This document shows positions 11,747 to 23,470 of a stretch of 64,000 bases of DNA, piece by piece. The stretch spans positions 7,164,253 to 7,228,252 of the forward strand of contig CM063251.1 in NCBI GenBank assembly GCA_032158295.1. The letters are read 5' to 3'. Under the pieces are notes generated by a model, which saw only the letters and a list, made by a program, of their open reading frames with translations, was not told the DNA's origin and made no database searches. Both the position numbers and the translations under genes were made by a program. The DNA comes from Pycnopodia helianthoides. Its lineage: Eukaryota; Echinodermata; Asteroidea; Forcipulatida; Asteriidae. Within the stretch, counting starts at the first letter, position 1, and every line of letters begins with the position of its first letter.

Positions 11747-12866
11747 TCGCGCGCCATCCTCTCTTTTGACATCATCAGCAAGCTGAGACAAAAAGTGGAA
11801 GGAAATCTGTTTATAAATTTGGATGGTCTAGATGCAATCCACCTAAATCTAGAACGTCTGGAGATGGTTAAAAATTACACTGAATGTGCGTCTTCGTTTT
11901 TACTTTGATATTTAATTATGGCCATAATACGAAAAAAAGGTGGGGGCCGGGTAGGTGCGCCCTGGCCCTCTCCCTCACCACCCTCCGATCGATCGACCCG
12001 GCGGCCCAAGGCCAAGGGCCACCGTTGCTTGGCTAGTACTCGTGCTGAAACCGAATAGAGACCTTTTTATAGGAACAACAATCGTTGGAGCTAACCAATT
12101 ATGATTGCTTTCTACTCCAACCTCACTGAACATTGGTTTGGCCTGTGACATTATGGTGGCCGCTAGATAATAACCTGTCTGCCAAACTATTATAATGTAC
12201 TTCCAAAAGAGACTTTATCTTTGAATTCCTAGTTTCCAATGGTCACATTAGAGTTTTCTGTGGGTAAAAGAGAATACCGAGTTTAAGTGGCTTTCTGCAC
12301 GTGATGAAAAATAAAGCTGCTCACATATCAAAATCTGAAAGGCATATACCATGCCCGATATGGGGCAGATGATACCCCCTAATGTTCCCATACTTTGCAG
12401 ACTTCTTTCCTCTTGTACATAAGTAACACCCCTAAAATCCTCTAGAGAATTCCTGACTGAGATCCCAATTGCACACCATGAAGACACATAGGGGAGGGGG
12501 GGGGGTGTACACCTTGTCCCTATATTGTATGTGACATAACCTTACAGCCAATTTTGGTACCAAAGTGGAGATGAGACGGGGATCACGCCAGTAATAAACA
12601 AAAACAAAGGCGGGACTCTCCACGGGAATTTGAAGTTTCCCCTTACTTTATCAAAATGCAGCTTTTGCGGGTAAATTTGACAATTTTCACTCTCCAAATG
12701 TGTCACTTTCAATTTCCAATAATATTTTGTAAACTCAAAAATGTTGAATATAACTTATTAACATTAGATACATATTTTAAAGTACAACAGACAATTCTTC
12801 TTCTGATATAAGCCTATACCTTTATCCTGTTTAAAAATAATAAACCACTTTTGGATTTTAATTTAA

Positions 12867-13209
12867 AGCATGTGTACAACATTGGTAATTGTCAAATACC
12901 AGTATCCACACTTGTGTAACCCAACATATTCATAAAATAACAAACTTGTAAACATTTAAGCTCAATCGGTCATCAGAGTCACAAGAAAACAGTAAAAGAC
13001 CACTGTCTTATGTTTACACTGTTTTCAAACATCGGATTTTATCACCGTGATAAAAACTAATTGTTTTACTAATTTCTCAAAAACTATAGCATAGTCAGGG
13101 AAAACTATTTCAAGGGAAGTTTTCCACCATGGCCATCTTTATACCATGTAAGTTATGTGCAAATCTGTGAACATTGATATTTTTAGTCTAACCAATGTTG
13201 TACACACCC
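12867..13209. mobile_element. TTAA-flanked MITE, diverged
   Basis: Ends read AGCATGTGTACAACATTGG and CCAATGTTGTACACACCCT with TTAA at 12863-12866 and 13210-13213. Shares the core AACTTGTAAACATTTAAGCT with its relatives. Confidence 0.75.
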
Positions 13210-13911
13210 TTAAAAAAAGTTTAAGCTTCATCCACTTTTTATGTGAAGTTTGTTTTGGTTTAAAATGGAACTGTCACATACCCTGGACCAATATTTTGGA
13301 GCACTTTTATCTCCCCCGGCCCATGGTGCTCTGTTGATGTCGCCCATAGTGATGTTGAGACGTGGAAGAAATCTCTTGCTTTTTATAAAAAGATGTTTTG
13401 AGCCCCCCCCCCCCGGAAAAATGTGCTTACTGGATCTAAGCCTGCGTTATTGTTACGGGATCGGGATGTTAATATTCCGTCTCAAAACTTCAAACCCTCA
13501 ACTTGTCACGGATCAGGTGTTGAAGTCGGGTCTTGACACAATATTACTCGGGTCAACGGTCTTTCGAATCGTAAATTCATTGATTGTGTACTTGGAATTG
13601 TATTAAATAAATTATGGGCAAGCTCTACACAGCGTGCGCTTTTCAGAGCTTTGTGTATTGTCTTGAGAGCGCCGTCAAAAAGTTTTTGACTGACTACCAA
13701 CTGACTATAGGTGTCGCACTTTGTAAAATGCTTGAAAAGTGTACCCAGACTACTCTATTTATTTCTACACTGCGATGCAGTGGGGTACCTGACTGAACTT
13801 CATGCTCGTGTTGTTTTTGTGTAATGCAAATCGGTCTCGCAACAGAAGTTTCGCAAAACTCGACGGACAAAAGCACTCACATGCACGGAGTATAAGCCCC
13901 AAATAATTAAA

Positions 13912-16900
13912 ATGCCTGGAATTCCGAAAGGATTGTTACGATTATGTCGACTGGGCAGCAAAAGAAGGAATAGTACCGCTGATCAGAGTAACCAGGATTC
14001 AACAAAGGAGATTACTGGACCTCCGCGACCGATTGTAAAGACTGCTGACGACTCCAGCGGGTCCAACGCCTCGATTAGCGGGTCAACTGCACAGTCATGC
14101 AATGGTATCAGTAGGGAAGTTGGGGACATGGCATTTCCTTGTGTGAAGCGTCCGTTGTCTTGTTTAGAGGAAGGAAACAAAGGTGAGCAAGTAAACCTTA
14201 CACTACTTAGATTTACCTTAAACTATGTAGGTAATAAACAGGTGGAAACAGTTCTGACTTTTTGTGTGTACAGTTAAAAAGCATTGCGCAAGTTAGCATG
14301 TTTATGGCGAAAAACATTGCTGTTTATACTTTATATTATAATACGTTGTTCTCATCATAGAGACATAGAGCAAGGACAAAAAGAACAGATTATAGAATTA
14401 AGGCTAGATTATATCTAGTCTAAATGCTATAAAGTATAATCTGTGGTGTCTGTGACAAAAATTAAAAAGTGAGGCAGAGGAAATAATCGTGGGTTTCATA
14501 AACTTAAATTTCAGTTTAATTGGATTGGCACAGTAATTGTTTGGACATCTGTGTATCTGCCATTTTTTCCTTCATCCAAAATTTCATTTTTTTTTTTATT
14601 TAAACAACTATTGTACAAAGGAACAGAATAAACTTTCCCATTGTTAAACGAAAGTAGTTAGAAGAAGTCATATTAATGAGCAAATATGTACTTCATAGTT
14701 ATTGCAACTGTGTGAAAATTGTTACACAGTTAGGTTTAAATATTGGATTTAAATAAATTTTTATTTAAATGTTTGAAATGCTAGGTCAAATTTTTTGTTG
14801 ATTTAAACCCGAAAATTAGATTTAAATTATAAATGGCTAGTTTTAGATATTCAGGAAAGTTACAAGCTTTCTTATGAGGTGTTGCACAAAACAAAATTGC
14901 CAATGATTTTCAGGATCTCAACACTATCTCACGTTCATCAGCCATGTACAAACAAAGTTCAGTTTGTCTTTTGTGCATTGTTCCTAGCATGCAAAAGTTT
15001 TTGTTTGTTTTTCGTTTTAAAACAGCATTAGGTTATCTGTTAAAGTTTGTGCAGATAAAAATTTATTTAAAAAAATAAATATAAAAACCAGGCCATGCAA
15101 CTTCTTAAAAAGCCTTTCTTTACCATAGGTGACTTTAGTTGACTGCATTCATACCCCCGCTTCCTTACCATTGGCGACTTTAGTCGACCGAGCTTACACC
15201 CCCCAAAAAGCACTCAAGCCTGAGCACAAAGGCCATTTGTAATAAAGCTGCAGTTTTGTCCATGTTCACCCTCCATACCCAAGCTTACCATCATTGGAAA
15301 GAGAAATATCGAATGTTTCCAATGATGGCAAAATAAATTAAGGTTTTGTGCAATCTCTTCAAATTGGAAGATCCGAAATGCCAAAACACCTACGGAGTGC
15401 CATATGGTTTTGTACAAAAAAGTGTTTGAGATTACAGATCACCTTGAGGAAACAAAGACAAAAAACTATGACATTTATTGGCTGATCTCAATGATTTTGG
15501 ATTATATGAAAGAGGATTCAATAAGTAAGAAATTTTTGAACGTGGGCTTCACGCTTGAGTGGTCAAACAATGCTGTCACCAGCAGTTGTTTTCTGTCTAA
15601 ACGAAAGGGTTAAGCTAAATTCAAGGTTTTAGCCAGGATTTGGTAAAAGGGGGTGTCCAAATTTGCTGGAAATTTAAAAACTGGGTGCCCAAATTGCTCA
15701 CTTACAGTACATTCACTTGTAAATAACAGATATTATAGGGTGTCCAAATTTAAAACGGGGTGTCCAAAAGACACCCAGACACCCCTCTGGCTAACACTAT
15801 GTGCCTATTGTTTTGAGGGGAATATGTTTTGGGGTATTCTGAAATTGCACTCCCATTGTTGTTATCTAAAATCGCTGTTAAATTAAAATCCAATTCTTTC
15901 GGATTGTTTTAATAAAATTTGTTTTCATACGTTTGATTAGATTCAAAGGTGGCGTTAATGATTCTAAACCAACCTCTGGATGCGTTACGACAGCAACTTA
16001 AAGTGATATGGAATCGTTCAGTACTCAAAGCCGTTGCAGATGGAGGCGCTAACAGACTGTATGAATGTGTGATCGGAAATCACCAGAGGTAAGTCTAGAC
16101 ATCGATGTACCTTTATGCCGAATGGTCCAAATCCCAATCAGGGAGTTGTCTGACTTTGCAGGCCAAAAGAATAAATTGGAACAGACGTAAAATACCAATC
16201 TTTATATCTAAGGCCACAAAAAAACACCATGTTCTATTTTCTATTTGGCCCAACAGGATGGATAGTTAAAAAAAAAAAATTAAGTTTTAGATGTGGGAGG
16301 AAAACCCCCAAATGGGGAAAACCTACGCAGTCATCAATAAAAACCCAATCAAGAAGCAAGGCTACGAACCAGGGATTCAAACCAGGGTCCACAGAGGTGA
16401 AAGGCAGGGAAAGAAATCACTGAGCCAACCTGATCCCCTTTCTGCATCGATGAGCTAAATGTGATCTTAAACCTGTCTCATTTTTCTTTTGCAGTTATAT
16501 TCCAGATCTAATATCGGGGGATTTCGACTCTATACGACCAGAGATCCTCCTATACTACCAGAGTAAGGTAAATTTACCTACCATAGTCTAGAATCTTATG
16601 CAACTGAGCATTAATTAGTGGAATTACATGTATAAGCACCAGTCTTTTCAAGATGGTTGCCTCTTTGTTTTGTTTGTTTGTAGTGTGGATATATTTTTCC
16701 AGATCTTGAAACAGGGGCTCCATGGTGTCGTCTTTCAGTTTCGAGTCGCAGTCATTTTCCAAAAAATGGAGAGCTAGGTACAAAACTATTGCCAAACTTG
16801 ACGGCAAAAAGAGTGTACAAATAATTGAAGTTGTCCTTTCCCTCTGATGCAATATAAATGTTTAATCCATTCGTTTCTGATAATAGGGAGCCAAAATAGT

Positions 16901-19900
16901 TAAAACGCCTGACCAGAACTACACCGATTTCACCAAATGCCTGAGACTAGTTGTGGACACACTAGAGAGCAGCAAGCAAAAGGCAAGTTCAGTTATTTGT
17001 GAAATTATAGTTTGTGCAGTGGGTGACAATGTTGAAATATTTCAGTGATATTATCAGATTCATTTTATGGGTAAATTGATTTAATACACAAACTATCCTT
17101 AGTTTTTTATGTTTCCCTTTATTTAATAGCAACCATGAATATTTCTTGTCAATGCTTTACTAATAAAAAAAGAAAAAGACACACGAATAAACAGCTTGGG
17201 TTCTTCCCGCCCAAATGTACATCCCCCAGCCTTACATTCTCTTGAAGACGAGCAGTGTATACTGTTAAACACATCGATACCACATTGGGTCTTTTCAGAG
17301 CCAACACTCCTCCTCAAAGATATTTACACATGGTTGTATCCATAAGTTTACCAATAATTGTCACTTTCTATTAAAATACAACCTAAATAATGATTAAAGG
17401 AACATTACAGAATTGGTAAGAAAAAAACTTGTAAAATATACTTTTTGATCACAGATTTACATAAAACTTACACAGTCTAATGATGATGATAGTAGAAAAC
17501 ATCCCTTGAAATATTTCTGTCTGAAATGCCATATTTGATGAGAAATGAATAAACTAATTTTCCGATTGGAGTTTATCGCTCAGTGAGCGTTTTATTTATT
17601 TGTTGAATCTATATGATTTCATGCAAATGTGTAATCGGTTTTTCACTATTTTCGTGACCCAGATGGCCGATCGATCTCAAACTTCTACAGGTTTGTCAGT
17701 TTATGTATATGGTGGATTACATAAAGTGCTTATGCTGCCAGCAACTGTTTTGTTAGCAAAAACCAATTCTGTAATGTTCATAGAACTGCATGTGACAATT
17801 TAACTCTGTCTACATGTATACAACACAGTAGATTCTGTATTCTATATAGAAACCTTGCATGTGTACAATGTTAACTTCTGTCTTACAATGTATACACACA
17901 CAGTAGAGTGATGCATCAGTTATTTCTATGCTTTGATAAATTTAATGGGACACACAAATGTACCTTTGGGGATGAACACTCCCCAAGAAGTCAGCTTTAC
18001 AGTTTTGAATTTCCTGGTTAGAATTGATCATAAAATTTATTTACTTTATTTTTTACCAAGTGGTCAAACCGAAACTAGTTTATGTTTCCTGTTTGTGCCA
18101 AGGTGGGTTCTATAGTGGTGGCCTACTTAATTCCTTTTACCGCCTCAAAACAATCAAGTCAACTTGAAAACAAAAATACCCTAAAAGCTTATGTTTCTGT
18201 GGCCATATCAAAACTAACTTTTGTTTCCCGTTTAAGTCAAGAAGGGTTATATAATGGTATTTAATTCTTTTTGAGACCCCCTTGGATGAAACTTTTAAAG
18301 CAAACATGGCCATATCAAAACTAATTTTTGTTTCCTGTTCGTGTTGTGGGTTCTATAAGGTTACTTAATTCTTTTTGAGACCCCTTAGATGAAATTTCAG
18401 CAAACGTTAACAAACTAAAGTCAACACTCGATGAAAAAACTTCCATTGTGTGTTTCTGTGGCCATTTAAAAACAAATTTTTTATTCCTATTTGTGTCGAG
18501 ATGGGTTAAATTCGTTTTGAGACCTCCTTAGACAAATCCTTAGCAAACGCTAAACAATAAAGTCAACTTGATCAACAAACTGCAAGTGTGTGTTGCTGTG
18601 GCCCTATCAAAACTAATTTAAGTTTCCTGTTTACTTTCAGGTGGATTGTATCGTAGTACTCGGTGCCTTTGGAGATCGGTTAGACCAAACGTTAGCAAAC
18701 ATTAACACACTGTATGAAGCCAACTTAATCACCAAACTGCCGGTGTATCTCTTAGCAGATAGATCCCTTGGGTGTTTACTTAGACCGGTGAGTCTTTACA
18801 TTACAAAACGTCTTATATTTGCTTGAAAAGGCTTGCTTTTAATCAGGGTGCTGCGGCGCATTCAGCAGCCGCTGCCAGAAACACCGTGACATACCCCTTC
18901 TCTTAGCGATAAGTGTAACTGGGTTCTTTTACGAGCATTACACAACACATGGGACCTACGGCTATATGTCCCATCTGAAGAACGGGGCAATAATGGAGAG
19001 TGTCTTTTGCTTAAGGACACTTTTGTCAAGACCAGGACTCGAACCCACACTCTGCTGATCAGAAACACTAGAGCTTGAGTGCAGTGCACTTGACTACTTG
19101 GCAACAAAACACCACTATCCTTATCAGGACATAAGTGTCAAGAACGGGACTCGAACCCACCCTCTGCTAACCAGAAACACCAGAGCTTGAGTCCAGTGCA
19201 CTTGACCACTTGGCAACAACACACCACTATCCTTATAAGGACATGGTGTCAAGACCAGGACTCGAACCCAAACTCTGCTGATCAGAAACACCAGAGCTTC
19301 TATCCACTGCACTCGACCACTCAGCCACGACACACCACAATCCTTATATCATGTAGGTTTTGTGTAAATCTGTGAACATTTAGGTTTTCAGTCTGACCAG
19401 TGTTATATTCACACTCTTTAAGTGAATCTTGTGAATCTTTGTTCATGTGATTGTTGTTGTTTTCCGGTTTCCAGGGGAAACATGCAATAGAAGTCAATAC
19501 GGGTCTAGAGAGCGACTGGTGTGGCTTGATTCCAATTGGAAACAAATGCAGACAGGTTACAACTACAGGCCTGAAATGGAATCTCGGTAAGAACTATTTC
19601 TAAAGAACAAATGATTAAAAAACAAAATAAACATAATGGGTAATAATAATATTCAGGTCTTACACAGTGCTTTATCACACCTGTGATAAAGCGTATGTAC
19701 CTATTTGACAGGTACAGACCAACCACTGCTATGGACAATGGGAATAGCGAAGGTCATGTCGAAGCACTGAATATTTTTTTGAGACAGGTACTGTGAGCTG
19801 TGAGACCCACTATAGCAACTTATATGGGTCTTACAAGGTGATGCAGCACAATCTGCAGCCAACCGTGCTCAATTTGTGCTCGATATGGGGCAGAGGGAAC

Positions 19901-20786
19901 CCCCCCATTCCTATTGTGTCTTCATTGTGTGCTTGGAATCTCAGGAATTTTTTTAAGGATTTTAGGAGGGGGGGGGGTAGTTCTATACAAGAGGAAAATA
20001 GTGTGATATAGTATGGGAACATTGGGGGGGACACCCTCTACCCCATATCGGGCAGGCTATAACCGTGCCTGGAACACTGGGGTGACCAGCTTGAGATCAA
20101 ATTCACAACAATTATCAAGATAACACCATTAAGAATGCCCAAGATTGCACAGTAGGGCTTTTAAAACCAAAGATAAACACCAAGTAAGGCAAAAAACGTC
20201 AACAATTTGGGTTCAGAATATGCCCCAAGTTAAAAAACAAAACCTGGGGAGAACCTAGAGAACCTTGCATAACGTATAACAAAGCAAGGTCCCTAAGACT
20301 AAGAGTATTTTTCTATCCCCAGTCATCATGCCCTCTTAAACCCTTTCTCAACTTTATATTAATACAAGGAATGGATTTGTAAAGATAGAAAGTTCTAGGC
20401 CCAATGTCATAGAGCTGCTTCAAAAGCACACAAATTTGCTAAGCACATCAAAATTATGCTTACCACTGTATGAGGATACCAGCCAAAATACCATGTCACA
20501 TGCACCATTTTTGACTGGTATCTTTCTCATTTCTGCTGAGCAGAACATTTTAAGCAATTATTTTGGCAGCTCTATGAAAGTGGGCCCGGGTACCCTGTCG
20601 ATTGTAATTGGTCATTTTGAAACTCTCTATTTGTTTTCAGACCATCAGCCGATGCAGTTTGGAAGTCTGATCAGCACGTCTAACACTTACACTGAGGGGG
20701 CCGAGGTAGTGACCGTCCAGACGGACCAGCCACTGCTATGGACGATGGGAATAATGGACAATGAATCAAAGGGTACATCCAAATAG
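13912..20786 (+). CDS. TPK1: Thiamine pyrophosphokinase, complete, seven coding exons
   Basis: Transfers pyrophosphate from ATP to thiamine to make thiamine diphosphate, normally as a cytosolic homodimer (family knowledge). Coding exons: 13912-14182, 15941-16088, 16495-16567, 16887-16982, 18641-18787, 19475-19586 and 20641-20786. All phases agree and give 330 residues ending in TAG. Visible motifs are [11 protein letters not shown] (from residue 94), [17 protein letters not shown] (147-153), [12 protein letters not shown] (171-182), GAFGDRLDQ (204-212), [21 protein letters not shown] and ISTSNTY (293-299), then [11 protein letters not shown]. These match human TPK1 closely through both the catalytic and the C-terminal thiamine-binding parts. 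The fourth intron starts with GC instead of GT (AAG|GCAAGT at 16983). The first ATG gives about 72 residues more than the human protein; Met73 (14128-14130) lines up with the human start, so two starts are possible. Confidence 0.95.
15625..15805 (+). repeat. Repeat with GGGTGTCC and ACACCCCTCTGGCTA segments
   Basis: Contains GGGGGTGTCCAAATTTGCTG, TTAAAAACTGGGTGCCCAAAT and GACACCCAGACACCCCTCTG. Lies in the first TPK1 intron, about 140 bases before exon 2. Confidence 0.75.
17398..17780. mobile_element. TTAA MITE (AGGAACATTACAG family), right end damaged
   Basis: Starts AGGAACATTACAGAATTGG after TTAA (17394-17397) and ends CCAATTCTGTAATGTTC, with the final CCTTTAA lost. Very similar to 30122-30504 and, inverted or at least symmetric, 42868-43248. 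Lies in the fourth TPK1 intron. Confidence 0.85.
18060..18640 (+). repeat. Degenerate tandem array ending at TPK1 exon 5 acceptor
   Basis: A motif resembling ATCAAAACTAA-TTTGTTTCCTGTTT recurs at about 18065, 18205, 18310, 18461 and 18604, with AATTCTTTTTGAGACC and AAAGTCAACTTGAT segments between copies. Spacing is roughly 105-150 bases. The last copy runs straight into the functional acceptor TTTCAG at 18640. Copies are diverged. Confidence 0.7.
19015..19350 (-). repeat. Three tandem 112-bp units of a tRNA-derived SINE head
   Basis: Units begin at 19015, 19127 and 19239, each opening with GGACA on the plus strand. Each carries the reverse complement of a B box (GACTCGAACCC on the plus strand) and a degenerate A box (CCACTTGGCAACA; in the third unit CCACTCAGCCACGAC). 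The repeat lies in the fifth intron of TPK1. With the stretch from 18845, which matches other SINE copies, it forms one minus-strand SINE whose tRNA-like head was triplicated. Confidence 0.75.
19712..19770 (+). CDS. TPK1: Candidate alternative terminal exon of TPK1 (partial copy of exon 7)
   Basis: A 59-base stretch in the sixth intron follows a good acceptor (TTTGACAG, ending 19711). Joined to exon 6 (which ends in phase 1 at 19586) it reads [19 protein letters not shown] and then TGA at 19768-19770. [11 protein letters not shown] is identical to the end of the normal last exon; the matching bases (19714-19746 against 20721-20753) differ at about three of 33. A product using it would skip the DHQPMQFGS to ISTSNTY segment, so it would lack part of the C-terminal thiamine-binding fold. 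It may be a used alternative exon or an inert duplicate. An inverted SINE tail with a perfect 11-bp stem (19669-19692) lies just upstream. Confidence 0.5.
19860..20060. mobile_element. Short repeat with CTCGATATGGGGCAGA / CCCATATCGGGCAGG ends
   Basis: Near-identical to about 23260-23470; an inverted older copy is at 12345-12510. Inside are runs of C, T and G of variable length. Inverted ends and no coding capacity suggest a MITE. Confidence 0.7.
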
Positions 20787-23040
20787 CAGGAGCTTCAACT
20801 CTCAGGCCAGGGCCAACAATACAGCTGCCCAACCCTCCTACTCTTGAGGTTGATTGTGGAGCCCACTTGTTCACCGTTCAAAACGGTTTGCACGCTTCAC
20901 TGATCTTGCATGGTTGTGTACACTTTGGTGCAATGGTTATTAAGCTATATGGCATGCTTACAAAGTCTCTTGCTTAGAGTGAGGAAAGGAGTTTTTAAGG
21001 CCAAGTAAAAAAAAGTTATGAGTTTCTCGAAAAAAGGAGGAGGCAGCGCCTTACTATTTTTTGCTATTTTTTCCAAGACGGCCGCCATGCTAAATATGGC
21101 TGGCAAAGGTATATTTATGCACAGATATTGTGCTATTTGAGTATACTGATGCAATGTATAACAAAACAAATGGTTTTTATTTTTTAACTTCATTTTTATC
21201 TGAACACCTTGGATATTTTCGGCCCGAGATTGTACCGTATCCATCAACACCCTTCTGTATCCTGTTGGTAAGTGTGTCGTTATTAGACGCCCACTTGACA
21301 CAAACTGGCTCCAAAGATTACCAGAAGCCCCTAGGAGATGCATTGAGCTAATTTTTGTATGGCGATGCATGTAAGAGAAGTTTAATGATTGGACTTGGCT
21401 TTTACATACATTCTTTAGGTCTTGAGGTCTTCTCAGAATCATAGTTTCTGTCCTAAGAAATGCATTTGAACGATGAAATGGGTGTTTTTTTGTCAAATTA
21501 CACACAAAAGCATGCCAGCTTTGGAGCTGGAAGTAGCGAAAACTTTTGGGCGTGCAGCAGATGCAGCAGATGACTTACCAACAGAATAGTAAATGCTTTT
21601 TATTGATATGCCTGGCCCAAGCATTGGTCCTTTGGATGTACGGTACAGTTCAGAATTTCTGAAATTTTGAAATTCTCAAATGCAGGCCAATTCGGGGAAA
21701 AGATTTTGAAGGAATTAGGAAAGTTTAGGAAATACAAGTAATATCTTTAAGTTCAAAATGGTGTATAACTAGAAGGTGTATTTATCTTGGAAAGATTAGA
21801 GTATATAAATCATGAAAGATGTTGATAATAAAATAACAGTAATGTACAAGATTGTTTGTTATGATAGATATACAGTATACATGTACATTTAAAAACAAAA
21901 ACAATTTGTTTTGTTAAAAGAAAATGCTTGAAATTTATGAGGGATTTATTTTTCTATGTTTTGGTTTTGGTTTTACCCTTACACCGATGTGTATTAAGCA
22001 TGATACGTAGCAAGCACCCTTGTTTACAGGTTTCCTTAGGCTTGCGAGCTACAGTGATTAAGCTCACTTACGAGGCATCGTTTCATTACCAGAAATGTAT
22101 AAAAAAAATAAGCTGCTGTTTTGCCCACATTTGGAGCCCCAACGCTACATTTTCTTGCTCATTCCTGAGAAACTCAACCTGAACCATTTTGACCTCTTAA
22201 GTTTTAAAAGTTACAATTGATTATTCAGTTATTTGTGTATAACTCAGGGATGTAGTGAATGTTTATGTGGATATTAGTTTTAAGTTTTATGGTACGATAC
22301 ATGATTGGTTGTGGAAAGATTAATAACTCTAATCTTGAAGTTATCAAAAACATAACTAACCTTTTCATTCAAATAGTCATGAAAAAGTGCATAACTGTTA
22401 TACACTGAGCGAGGGGTCACTGCTGACAAAAAGTCTGAAACTAAGGGCCTTTACGAAACCACGGATTAGGCTGGGGGCTCAGGCTCTGTCAGTTATTTAG
22501 AAAAGGTGTGCTTTCCTTACAGGGTTTCACTCAGCTGGACGGGGCCTGAGCCCAAGTCGTGGTTTCGAAAAGGGCTTAGGATCCAATGTTTAGGAGGTAT
22601 GTTGAAATGATGGCGTTTCCAAAGTTTCAATGATCCCTTGAGTTACAGATTTCAAAAAGGCTTTTTTTTTAACAGTGTAGACAGTGCTAGAGAAGTAGAT
22701 CAAAGAGATGGTTTTCTGTATATCTCAAGAAATCAACAGCCAATTTTTCACCAAGCAGACATAAAAGCCTGAATTCAGACACAAGTCTGAAGTTTCTCAT
22801 AAATAGAATTTATAATAATGTGATCCTTTGTAAAGAGTTACCACAACACTAGTTGGCATTTGAACCGCATGAAACCAGTCGTATGACTCAACAGGGTGTT
22901 TAACAAATCTGGCATTTGATAGACACACGGCCATGAGACATGATTATGGCACACTCTATATTTGCTTATTGTATTATGAAGTGATAACTTACACCATTGG
23001 TAGCTGAATTCATATGTAATTTTTTATGAACAAATAAAGT
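20787..23040 (+). other. Probable TPK1 3' UTR and downstream sequence
   Basis: No conserved coding exon follows the TAG. Plus-strand AATAAA signals occur, the clearest at 23033-23038, so the 3' UTR could be up to about 2.2 kb long. The stretch holds an unexplained minus-strand open frame (20945-21505) and a foldback element at about 22445-22580 with ends like CGAAACCACGG and CCAAGTCGTGGTTTCG. Confidence 0.4.
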
Positions 23041-23259
23041 ATTTGAATGAAATTCAAAATGAAATTGTTATTTTGAAAGTGTTTTATACTCGGCCCGTCT
23101 GAAAACTAAGCGGAGACCAAGGCTTTCACTAAAAGACCGACCTTTCTGAACAAAGACCAAGCCTCACTGAGACTGACAATTTTGCAGGCTGTAACAAAAG
23201 TGGAAGACTGCACATGTTGCCCTTGTGATGGTGGGGAAGTAGAGACCCCGGCTCTACTA

Positions 23260-23470
23260 CACAATTGGTGCTCGATATAGGGCAGAGGGTTACCCCCCCC
23301 CCCCCACACACCTATTGCGTCTTCATTGTGTGCTTGGAATCTCAGGAATTCTTTTGAGGATTTTTTTTTTTTTTTTGGGGGGGGGGAGTTCTATACAAGA
23401 AGAAAATAGTGTGTTATAGTATGGGAACATTGGGGGGGGGGGACCCTCTACCCCATATCGGGCAGGCTAT
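23260..23470. mobile_element. Second copy of the CTCGATATGGGGCAGA repeat
   Basis: Shares CTATTGCGTCTTCATTGTGTG, GCTTGGAATCTCAGGAATT and TAGTATGGGAACATTGGGGG with 19860-20060. Confidence 0.7.

Noticed and set aside
13250..13606. 118-codon plus-strand frame as a gene upstream of TPK1
   Set aside because: It includes a long C run and shows no conserved motif, splice signals or family resemblance; probably chance.
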